Below are positions 57,796 to 64,000 of a stretch of DNA of 64,000 bases, piece by piece (within the stretch, counting starts at the first letter, position 1; each line of letters opens with the position of its first letter). The translations under genes and the position numbers were made by a program. The stretch covers positions 209,110-273,109 of the forward strand of contig CAWCPM010000011.1 in the NCBI GenBank assembly GCA_963797565.1, given 5' to 3'. Origin of the DNA: JAICYJ01 sp963797565 (GTDB lineage: Bacteria; Actinomycetota; Thermoleophilia; Gaiellales; JAICJC01). The notes beneath the pieces were generated by a model, which was not told where the DNA came from, ran no database searches, and was given only the letters and a program-made list of their open reading frames with translations.

Positions 57796-58703
57796 GCCGC
57801 CACCTCGTCATCCGACACGCGGCCCAGCACCTCGAACAGCGCCGCCAGGTCACGCTGTTCGTAGCCCATTGCGCGGGCCACGGTGAGCATCTGGTCTGCC
57901 GTCGCGGCGGATGGCAGCGGGACGGGCAGCCGGCGGGCGGCATCGAGAGCGAGCGCCACGTCCTTCTGCATCAGCCCGATGCTGAACCACGCCTCGTCCG
58001 GCAATTCGACCAGAAGTCCGGCGCGCGCCTTCAGCATGGGCGAGCCGATCGGGCTCTGGGTCATCACGTCGATTGCGAGCCCGCGGTCGATTCCGGAGCG
58101 TTCGGCCAGAAGCAGCCCCTCTGAGAACGCGAGCATCTGCACGGCGAGGCTGATGTTGATCGCGAGCTTGAGCACGAGGCCCTGCCCGTTCTCCCCCACG
58201 CGTGTGGGCGTGCCCAGCTCGCGGAGCACCGGCTCGACGCGCGCGTAGGCCTGCTCGTCCCCGCCGACCATGATGGTGAGCGTCCCGGTTTGCACCTGGG
58301 GGACGCTCCCGGATACCGGCGCGTCCAGCATGGCGGCCCCCTGCCCGCGGACGCGCTCGGCAAGCCCGCGGCTCGCGCGCGGACTGACCGTGCTCATGTC
58401 AACCCAGATCTGTCCGGCGGCGAGGCCGGCGAGGATGCCGTCGGGGCCCGATGCCACGGCGTCGAGCACATCGTCGTCGGGCACGGACGTGAAGACGATC
58501 TCGGCAGCCTCCGCGACCTGCTTCGGCGTGTCACACCACTGCAGGCCATCGTGGACGAGACCCTCGGCGTGCCCGCGGCTTCGCTCCTCGCCGTAGACCG
58601 GGTAGCCCGCGGCGAGGAATCGGGCTGCCATGTTGCCGCCCATGTTTCCCAGACCGACGAATCCGATCTTCGTCGTGGTTGTCGGTGTTGGTGGCCATTT
58701 CAC
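57792..58703 (-). CDS. NAD(P)-dependent beta-hydroxyacid dehydrogenase, copy 1
   Basis: 303 aa. Rossmann GLGNMG near residue 17, DAPVSGSVPQVQTGTL near 125, and the catalytic Lys in VLKLAINISLAVQ. It resembles 3-hydroxyisobutyrate / tartronate semialdehyde reductases; substrate open. GTG 58703 gives VKWPPTPTTTTKIGF. Copy 2 starts from an ATG that gives MATNTDTTTKIGF. The copy 1 version of that ATG is present but a one-base insertion in GACAACCACGACG puts it out of frame, so the GTG is the only start left. Its start overlaps the aldo/keto reductase stop (GTGA). Confidence 0.9.
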   Translation of the reverse strand: MKWPPTPTTTTKIGFVGLGNMGGNMAARFLAAGYPVYGEERSRGHAEGLVHDGLQWCDTPKQVAEAAEIVFTSVPDDDVLDAVASGPDGILAGLAAGQIWVDMSTVSPRASRGLAERVRGQGAAMLDAPVSGSVPQVQTGTLTIMVGGDEQAYARVEPVLRELGTPTRVGENGQGLVLKLAINISLAVQMLAFSEGLLLAERSGIDRGLAIDVMTQSPIGSPMLKARAGLLVELPDEAWFSIGLMQKDVALALDAARRLPVPLPSAATADQMLTVARAMGYEQRDLAALFEVLGRVSDDEVAA

Positions 58704-59491
58704 GCCCTCCCTTCGATGGTCGCGACGTCCTCGTCGCTCAGTTCCAGGTGTGCTGCGGTGATGATCGGGTCGACCTGGTCGGGGCGACGGAAGCCGGTGA
58801 TGGCACCGTCAACCGCAGGGTTGAGCAATGTCCAGGCGACTGCGACCGCACCCGGCGTCGTGCCATGACGGTCGGCGACCGTCCGCAGCCGATCCACCAG
58901 CGCGAGGTGCTCGGACAGCTGCGGCTCCTGGAAGCGCTCGCTGCGCTTGCGCCAGTCGTCCTCGGGCAGCCGCTCGATCCGCTCGCGGGTCATCGCGCCG
59001 GTGAGGAGGCCGGATCCCATCGGCGAGTAGACGATCACGCCGATCCGCTCGCGCTCGGCGAACGGCAGCAGCTCCTGCTCGACCTCCCGCGCGACCAGCG
59101 AGTAGGGCGGCTGAAGCGTCTCGACGGGAGCGATCTGCTGGATCTGCCGCAGCTGGGCGACGCTGAAGTTGGAGACGCCGATGTGGCGGACGAGGCCCTC
59201 TTCCTTGAGCTCGGCGAGGGTCGACCAGCCCTCCTCGATCTGCTCGGCCGGGATCGGCCAGTGGATCTGGTACAGATCCACCGCATCCACTCCCAGCCGC
59301 GAAAGGCTCCCCTCGAGCTCGCGCCGCAGCGAGTCGCGCCGCAGGCTCTGGACCGTCGTCCGGCCCGGCCCTTCCGGCTGTCCGCCCTTCGTGAACACGT
59401 ACGGGCGCTCGCCGAGACCGGCGAGCGCGCGGCCCACGACCTCCTCGGAGTGCCCGAAACCGTACTGCGCAGCCGTGTCGATCCAGTTCAC
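58700..59491 (-). CDS. Aldo/keto reductase, copy 1, 5' end truncated at duplication junction
   Basis: 263 aa from GTG 59491, VNWIDTAAQYGFGHSEEVVGRAL, with the AKR Asp-Tyr pair seen as DTAAQYG (catalytic Tyr). Lys lies in YVFTKGGQPEG, and YQIHWP and HIGVSNFS are family motifs. Homology extends upstream in frame through VGFGAWAIGGAGYDWGWG to about 59603, but no start codon lies in that stretch. It is cut where unit 2 of the duplication begins. A native gene would have about 15 more residues. So this copy lacks the first beta-strands and is probably inactive or poorly expressed. Confidence 0.85.
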   Translation of the reverse strand: MNWIDTAAQYGFGHSEEVVGRALAGLGERPYVFTKGGQPEGPGRTTVQSLRRDSLRRELEGSLSRLGVDAVDLYQIHWPIPAEQIEEGWSTLAELKEEGLVRHIGVSNFSVAQLRQIQQIAPVETLQPPYSLVAREVEQELLPFAERERIGVIVYSPMGSGLLTGAMTRERIERLPEDDWRKRSERFQEPQLSEHLALVDRLRTVADRHGTTPGAVAVAWTLLNPAVDGAITGFRRPDQVDPIITAAHLELSDEDVATIEGRA

Positions 59492-59604
59492 GCCGAGCTC
59501 GAGGGCGTGGTGGATCGCCGCGACCGACTCGTCGTCCTCCTGGGTACCCCAGCCCCAGTCGTAGCCGGCGCCCCCGATCGCCCACGCGCCGAACCCGACG
59601 CGCG

Positions 59605-60080
59605 ACCTGCTCCAGCAGGTCGAGCGCGTCCTGCATGCCCGGCTCCATCCCCGAGTTGATGTGGGCGTCGCGCCCCTCCCTGGTGGAGTGCTCCACCAGC
59701 ACGGTCAGGAGCGTGTGGCCGTCCCGCTCGGTCAGGGTGAGGGTGTTCAGCGCCGCGTTCTGCTCCGCGTCGGGGATGCCCTCGTAGACCTCGGTCGAGA
59801 CGAGCCGCTCGTTCGGGACGATCTCCCGATACTCGCCGTGGAACGCGACCTCCATTCCGCTCTCGGTCACGCTCACGTACCGCCAGGTGCCACCGACCCG
59901 CAGATCGATCTCGGCAACCGTGACCTGGCCGCGGTTTGCGTGCCACCAGCGCTTGACCAGTTCCGGCGTCGTCCAGGCCTTGTACACCAGGTGCCTGGGT
60001 GCATCGAACTCGCGCGTGATCAGGATCTGCCGGTCCGTGGGGAGCGTCACCGTCGCCGTCCCGTTACTCGTGGCTGCCAT
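59605..60080 (-). CDS. AHSA1/SRPBCC domain protein, copy 2, stop lost at junction
   Basis: About 158 residues match copy 1 (MAATSNGTATVTLPTDRQIL to LDLLEQVA), with seven scattered changes such as GLVTIAE to GQVTVAE. The last four residues and the stop of copy 1 (VSLG) are missing, because the unit join replaces them with aldo/keto reductase DNA read in another frame. The open frame therefore runs on to a stop at 58809, 423 aa in all, with a low-complexity Arg/Gly tail. It is likely that a functional gene exists only in copy 1, or that this copy makes a tailed protein. Confidence 0.8.
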
Positions 60081-60417
60081 CGTCTACCTCCTCCGCTTGA
60101 AGTTCCTCGAGCACGGCATCGAGCTGGTCGAACCGCTCGGACCAGGAGCGCTCATAGGCCGCCACCCAGTCGTGGATGGGCTTCAGCGCCTCGCCGTTGA
60201 TCCGGTACAGCCGCTGCCGGCCCCGGTCGCGCACGTCCACCGCCCCCACCTCGCGCAGCACCCGCAGGTGTCTGGACACCTGCGGCTGGGCCAGTCCCGT
60301 GAGGCCGACCAGGTCGTTCACGGGTCGCTCCCCGCCGGCCAGGATGTCCAGTATCTGGCGGCGCCGGGGTTCGGCCACAGCGTTGAACGCATCTGCGGTT
60401 GTCGCTGCTCGTGCCAT
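60064..60417 (-). CDS. ArsR family regulator, copy 2
   Basis: 117 aa, four residues different from copy 1 (Leu to Arg in GGERPVNDLV, Gln to Arg in VRDRGRQ, Gln to Glu in INGEALK, Asp to His near the end). Winged-helix core unchanged (TGLAQPQVSRHLRVLREVG), so the same operator should be bound. No metal-site Cys. Overlaps AHSA1 copy 2 by 17 bp. Its promoter has a perfect TATAAT, unlike copy 1, so the two copies may be expressed at different levels. Confidence 0.92.
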   Translation of the reverse strand: MARAATTADAFNAVAEPRRRQILDILAGGERPVNDLVGLTGLAQPQVSRHLRVLREVGAVDVRDRGRQRLYRINGEALKPIHDWVAAYERSWSERFDQLDAVLEELQAEEVDDGSHE

Positions 60418-60423
60418 GGCCGC

Positions 60424-60451
60424 ATTATATATCTATATCGCCATATGTCAA
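60424..60451 (-). promoter_or_regulatory. Leaderless-type promoter of arsR copy 2
   Basis: TTGACA (60446-60451), 16-bp spacer, perfect TATAAT (60424-60429), 6 bases to ATG 60417. Same design as copy 1, with ATATGGCGATAT conserved in the spacer. Confidence 0.75.
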
Positions 60452-60518
60452 GACAGCCAGACGTTTCTGAGGCGTCGCGACGCTTGAACCGGCAGGGCGC
60501 GATGGGTACTGTTGGGTG

Positions 60519-61166
60519 GTGATCACGGACACCACCGCCTCCCCGGTCATCACCCGAGACGAGTCCCGCGCCCTGTTCGGGCAGACGATGGGATTCGTGG
60601 CGCTGACCTCCGCGTTCTTCGCGCTGGGCGCCTACCTGGGCCGCGACATGGCCTATCAGTGGGGGTGGCTGTGGTTCATCGTCGCGATCGTCTGCCTGTT
60701 CGGGCTGAACGCCGCGGCGCAGCGGTCGGAGCAGGCCGCCATCGTCCTGCTGCTGACATTCGGCCTGGTGATGGGGCTCGCGGTTGCGCCCACGATCGCG
60801 TACTACGTGAGCTCGAACCCGCAGGCGGTGTGGCAGGCGGGCGGCGCCACGGCGCTGTTCATCGCCGGGTTCGGAGCCGCCGGATACGCGACCCGGCGCG
60901 ACCTCTCCAACCTCGCCCGGCTCCTGTTCTTCGCGCTGCTGGCGCTGATCATCTTCGGCATCGTCACGATCTTCGTGCGGATACCGAACGGCCAGCTGAT
61001 CTACGCGGTGCTGGGACTGATCATCTTCGCGGGGTTCACGATGATCGACTTTCAGCGCCTGCGCCGCTCCAAGGACATCCGGGTCGCGCCGCTGCTGGCG
61101 GCGTCGATCTTCCTCGACGTCCTGAACGTCTTCCTGTTCTTCCTCAGCATCTTCGGGCGGCGCTAG
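60519..61166 (+). CDS. Bax inhibitor-1 family membrane protein, copy 2
   Basis: 215 aa, identical to copy 1 except Ser for Thr in AYYVSSNP. The DNA differs at many third positions, so the protein has been kept under strong purifying selection since the copies parted. Seven membrane helices and TMIDFQRLRRS near the C-terminus. Start taken at GTG 60519 to match copy 1; GTG 60516 is also possible. Divergent from arsR copy 2. Confidence 0.92.
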   Translation: MITDTTASPVITRDESRALFGQTMGFVALTSAFFALGAYLGRDMAYQWGWLWFIVAIVCLFGLNAAAQRSEQAAIVLLLTFGLVMGLAVAPTIAYYVSSNPQAVWQAGGATALFIAGFGAAGYATRRDLSNLARLLFFALLALIIFGIVTIFVRIPNGQLIYAVLGLIIFAGFTMIDFQRLRRSKDIRVAPLLAASIFLDVLNVFLFFLSIFGRR

Positions 61167-61179
61167 CCCCGCGCGCCAC

Positions 61180-62199
61180 CTACGCGACGTCGATGAGCAC
61201 CTTGCCGACGGCGCCGCCTTCGACCGCGTCGTGGGCGGCGGCGGTCTGCTCGAGGGGGAATCTGCGCAACGGCAAGCCGGCGTTCGCTCCCACCTCCAGG
61301 GCGCCGTCGGCAGCCGCCGCGACGACGTCCGCGACTGCCGCATCCTTGACCGCGGCCGGCACCGTGTAGACGAGCACGAACTGGTAGCGGACGTTGCGCC
61401 CCATCAGGTCGCCGACCGAGATGCCAAGTTGGCTGCCACCGTCAGTGGCATAGCAGGTGACGGTGCCGTTCGCCGCCAACACGGCGGCGTCGAGCGCGGC
61501 GTTCGCGCCCGCGGCGACCTCGACAACCACGTCGACGCCGTCGGGAGCGATGCGCAGGATCTCGTCGGCTGCGCTGGGGGTGCGGTAGTTGACGGTGTGA
61601 TCAGCCCCAGCCGCACGAGCCAGTTCAGCCTTCTCGTCGCCGCTGACCGTCGCGATCACCCGCGCCCCCGCCCAGCGCGCGAGCTGGATCGCGGCGTGAC
61701 CGACCGCGCCTGCACCGCCGGCTACCAGCACCGTCTGAGCGGCCAGCGCATCCGGCGTCAGCCGCCGGGGCCCGAACTCCGATGAGGTGAGACAGATGTG
61801 CGCGGTCAGCGCTGGGATGCCGAGACTGGCGCCCACGTCGAACGACGCGCTGTCGGCAAGCGGCACGGCCTGGCGCGCGGGCATGGCGACATACTCCTGC
61901 GCGGTTCCGTTGACCCGTTGCCAGGCCGCTTCCCACAGCCACACCCGCTGGCCGACGCGGGCCGGGTCGACGCCCTCACCGACGGCATCGACGGTGCCGG
62001 CGCCATCCTGGTTGGGGACGACCTCCGGGTCCACGAGCTCGCTCGCCGCGCCGCCACGTCGCGCCTTCCAGTCGGTCGGATTCACGCCCGACACCGACAC
62101 CCGAACGCGCACCTCCCCAGGCCCCGGCTCCGGCACGGGGCGATCGAGCAGATGCATCACGTCGGACGCGCCGGTCTGCGCATACACGACTGCTCTCAT
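61180..62199 (-). CDS. NADPH:quinone reductase-type MDR oxidoreductase, copy 2
   Basis: 339 aa, the same length as copy 1 and nearly the same sequence: MRAVVYAQTGASDVMHLLDRPVPEPGPGEV, VAGGAGAVGHAAIQLARWAG, a DHTVNY where copy 1 has HHIVNY. No zinc site. Overlaps the beta-hydroxyacid dehydrogenase gene by 4 bp. Function as for copy 1; whether the two act on the same substrate cannot be told. Confidence 0.93.
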   Translation of the reverse strand: MRAVVYAQTGASDVMHLLDRPVPEPGPGEVRVRVSVSGVNPTDWKARRGGAASELVDPEVVPNQDGAGTVDAVGEGVDPARVGQRVWLWEAAWQRVNGTAQEYVAMPARQAVPLADSASFDVGASLGIPALTAHICLTSSEFGPRRLTPDALAAQTVLVAGGAGAVGHAAIQLARWAGARVIATVSGDEKAELARAAGADHTVNYRTPSAADEILRIAPDGVDVVVEVAAGANAALDAAVLAANGTVTCYATDGGSQLGISVGDLMGRNVRYQFVLVYTVPAAVKDAAVADVVAAAADGALEVGANAGLPLRRFPLEQTAAAHDAVEGGAVGKVLIDVA

Positions 62200-63101
62200 G
62201 CCGCCACCTCGTCATCCGACACGCGGGCCAGCACCTCGAACAGCGCTGCCAGGTCACGCGTTTCATACCCCATGGCGCGGGCCACCGTGAGCATCTGGTC
62301 TGCTGTCGCGGCGGACGGCAGCGCGACCGGTAGCCGGCGGGCGGCATCGAGCGCGAGCGCCACGTCCTTCTGCATCAGCCCGATGCTGAACCACGCCTCG
62401 TCCGGCAATTCGAGGAGCAGCCCGGCGCGCGCCTTCAGCATCGGCGACCCGATCGGGCTCTGGGTCATGACGTCGATCGCGAGCCTGCGGTCGATTCCGG
62501 AGCGTTCGGCCAGAAGCAGCCCTTCTGCGAACGCGAGCATCTGCACGGCCAGGCTGATGTTGATCGCGAGTTTCAGGGCGAGGCCCTGCCCGTTCTCCCC
62601 TACGTGCGTGGGCGTGCCCAGCTCGCGGAGCACCGGCTCGGCGCGCGCGTAGGCGTGTGCGTCTCCGCCGACCATGATGGTGAGCGTTCCGGATTGCACC
62701 TGGGGGACGCTCCCCGATACCGGCGCGTCCAGCATGGCGGCCCCCTGCTGGCGGACGCGCTCGGCTAGCTCACGGCTCGCGCGGGGACTGACCGTGCTCA
62801 TGTCAACCCAGATCTGTTCGGCGGCGAGGCCGGCGAGGATGCCTTCGGGGCCTGATGCCACGGCCTCGAGCACCTCGTCGTCGGGCACGGACGTGAAGAC
62901 GATCCCGGCGGCTTCGGCCACCTCCCGTGGCGTGTCGCGCCATTGCAGGCCGTCCTGGACGAGTCCCTCCGCGTGCGCGCGGCTTCGCTCCTCGCCGTAG
63001 ACGGGGTGGCCCGCGGCGAGGAATCGGGCTGCCATGTTGCCGCCCATGTTTCCCAGGCCGACGAAGCCGATCTTCGTCGTCGTGTCGGTGTTGGTGGCCA
63101 T
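62196..63101 (-). CDS. NAD(P)-dependent beta-hydroxyacid dehydrogenase, copy 2
   Basis: 301 aa. MATNTDTTTKIGFVGLGNMG is the native-looking N-terminus, with GLGNMG, DAPVSGSVPQVQSGTL and LALKLAINIS. It shows that copy 1 lost its ATG frame by a one-base insertion. Starts 2 bp from the aldo/keto reductase stop instead of overlapping it, from small indels in this spacer. Otherwise as copy 1. Confidence 0.92.
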   Translation of the reverse strand: MATNTDTTTKIGFVGLGNMGGNMAARFLAAGHPVYGEERSRAHAEGLVQDGLQWRDTPREVAEAAGIVFTSVPDDEVLEAVASGPEGILAGLAAEQIWVDMSTVSPRASRELAERVRQQGAAMLDAPVSGSVPQVQSGTLTIMVGGDAHAYARAEPVLRELGTPTHVGENGQGLALKLAINISLAVQMLAFAEGLLLAERSGIDRRLAIDVMTQSPIGSPMLKARAGLLLELPDEAWFSIGLMQKDVALALDAARRLPVALPSAATADQMLTVARAMGYETRDLAALFEVLARVSDDEVAA

Positions 63102-63102
63102 C

Positions 63103-64000
63103 TCAGGCTCTCCCTTCGATCGTCGCGGCGTCCTCGTCGCTCAGTTCCAGGTGTGCTGCGGTGATGATCGGGTCGACCTGGTCAGGGTGACGGAAGCCGA
63201 CGATCGCGCCGTCAACCGCCGGGTTGCGCAGCGTCCACGCGACTGCGACCGCGCCCGCGGTCGTGTCATGACGGCCTGCGACCGTCGTCAGCCGATCCAC
63301 CAGCGCGAGGTGCTCGGACAGCTGCGGCTCCTGGAAGCGCTCGCTGTGCTTGCGCCAGTCGTCCTCGGGCAGCCGCTCGATCCGCTCGCGGGTCATCGCG
63401 CCGGTCAGGAGGCCGGACCCCATCGGCGAGTAGACGATCACGCCGATCCGCTCGCGCTCGGCGAAGGGCAGAAACTGCTGCTCGGCCTCGCGCGCGACCA
63501 GCGAGTAGGGCGGCTGGAGCGTCTCGACAGGAGCGATTTGCTGGATTCGCCGCAGCTGGTCGACGCTGAAGTTGGAGACGCCGATGTGGTGGACGAGGCC
63601 CTCCTGTTTGAGCTCGGCGAGCGTCGACCAGCCCTCCTCGATCTGCTCGGCGGGGATTGGCCAGTGGATCTGGTACAGATCAACCGCATCGACTCCGAGC
63701 CGCGAGAGGCTACCTTCGAGCTCGCGCCGCAGCGAGTCGCGCCGCAGGCTCTGGACCGTCGTCCGCCCCGGCCCTTCCGGCTGTCCGCCCTTCGTGAACA
63801 CGTAGGGGCGCTCGCGGAGACCGGCGAGCGCGCGGCCCACGACCTCCTCGGAGTGCCCGAAACCGTACTGCGCAGCCGTGTCGATCCAGTTCACGCCGAG
63901 CTCGAGCGCGTGGTGGATCGCCGCGACCGACTCGTCGTCCTCCTGGGTACCCCAGCCCCAGTCGTAGCCGGCGCCCCCGATCGCCCACGCGCCGAACCCG
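63103..64000 (-). CDS. Aldo/keto reductase, copy 2, 5' end outside window
   Basis: Reads in frame from the window edge through GAWAIGGAGYDWGWG to a C-terminus ending ATIEGRA. The catalytic Tyr (DTAAQYG), Lys (YVFTKGG) and His (YQIHWP) are visible, and HIGVSNFSVDQL is the usual motif. The N-terminal start is not in the window, so it is unknown whether this copy is intact, truncated like copy 1, or followed by a third unit. A GTG at 63894 is the first start codon inside the window. Confidence 0.88.
   Translation of the reverse strand, partial: GFGAWAIGGAGYDWGWGTQEDDESVAAIHHALELGVNWIDTAAQYGFGHSEEVVGRALAGLRERPYVFTKGGQPEGPGRTTVQSLRRDSLRRELEGSLSRLGVDAVDLYQIHWPIPAEQIEEGWSTLAELKQEGLVHHIGVSNFSVDQLRRIQQIAPVETLQPPYSLVAREAEQQFLPFAERERIGVIVYSPMGSGLLTGAMTRERIERLPEDDWRKHSERFQEPQLSEHLALVDRLTTVAGRHDTTAGAVAVAWTLRNPAVDGAIVGFRHPDQVDPIITAAHLELSDEDAATIEGRA

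Larger units (their letters stand above)
55202..59597. repeat. Tandem duplication unit 1 (about 4.4 kb)
   Basis: Covers AHSA1, ArsR, Bax-inhibitor-1, quinone reductase, beta-hydroxyacid dehydrogenase and aldo/keto reductase, all repeated in order and strand 4403 bp to the right (offset 4398-4404 by gene). Copies differ mostly at third codon positions: the Bax-inhibitor-1 proteins differ at one residue of 215, ArsR at four of 117. Unit 1 begins at ACCTGC (55202), which matches 59605. Confidence 0.9.
59605..64000. repeat. Tandem duplication unit 2, window ends inside it
   Basis: Second copy of 55202-59597 at an offset of 4403 bp. The join at about 59598-59605 fuses the AHSA1 3' end (GAGCAGGT) to the aldo/keto reductase 5' region (TCGCGCGTCGGG). 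The last 93 bases, 63908-64000, are identical to 59505-59597, and the final base lies about 7 bases short of where a third junction would fall. Confidence 0.88.

Noticed and set aside
1..64000. CRISPR arrays, tRNA or rRNA genes, insertion sequences, prophage
   Set aside because: No regularly spaced direct repeats, cloverleaf-like genes, transposase or integrase motifs were seen by reading the sequence.

Overview
This 64 kb window is uniformly GC-rich and densely coded, with many 4-base stop/start overlaps (ATGA, GTGA). GTG and TTG starts are common and TetR, GntR, IclR, LysR, MerR and ArsR regulators are all present. A Met8-type siroheme synthase, a SoxR with a [2Fe-2S] cluster motif, partner-switch signalling proteins and a mini LPxTG protein point to a free-living actinobacterium. 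The gene mix suggests a soil-type Thermoleophilia/Solirubrobacterales-like lineage; that placement is inference, because no rRNA or other phylogenetic marker is present. I saw no rRNA, tRNA, CRISPR array, insertion sequence or prophage.

1-21.8 kb is catabolic and transport territory. A partial ATZ/TRZ-type amidohydrolase and a zinc alcohol dehydrogenase diverge at the left edge. A leftward operon follows: iclR, MFS exporter, Gfo/Idh/MocA dehydrogenase, hydantoinase-family amidohydrolase. Next is a peptide/nickel-type ABC transporter (binding protein, two permeases, one fused double ATPase) with a frameshifted FCD-type gntR and a GGTATACC operator. An aromatic amino acid lyase homologue lacks the MIO-forming Ala-Ser-Gly. 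Then come a MetE-like methyltransferase and an ATP-grasp ligase. A leftward operon of phosphoribulokinase-like kinase, beta-hydroxyacid dehydrogenase, Eis-like acetyltransferase and cupin is divergent from a LysR (CbbR-like) regulator.

22-37 kb is mixed. A leftward operon carries a CBS protein, a zinc-ribbon membrane protein, proline-pathway pruA, a PilZ protein and a DMT-family exporter. It is followed by siroheme synthase and a run of small orphan proteins (VOC, cupin-TPR, TOPRIM, NTF2-like, DUF1801, GNAT, SRPBCC, two cysteine phosphatases), a P-loop kinase, cspA, a large DEAH helicase with a long C-terminal extension, an inositol-phosphatase and the LPFTG mini-protein.

37.7-55 kb holds an acyl-CoA dehydrogenase and hutF, head-to-head with an M20 amidohydrolase. 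A DnaA-box-like cluster lies just beyond. A STAS / SpoIIE-phosphatase signalling block, an ECF sigma factor, an aromatic amino acid decarboxylase, a tetR/DHA2 drug exporter pair, a type I sulfatase and a SoxR-controlled pair complete this stretch.

55.2-64.0 kb is a diverged tandem duplication of about 4.4 kb: AHSA1, ArsR, Bax-inhibitor-1, quinone reductase, beta-hydroxyacid dehydrogenase, aldo/keto reductase. The junction removes the start of one aldo/keto reductase and the stop of one AHSA1 gene. The window ends within a few bases of where that junction would recur.

A window-wide oddity is frameshifting. Nine genes read cleanly only if one or more single-base shifts are corrected, and nearly all shifts are one extra base. 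One further extra base is exposed by comparing the two tandem copies. This may be indel error in the assembly or real decay, so those genes are marked broken but their intact products are described.
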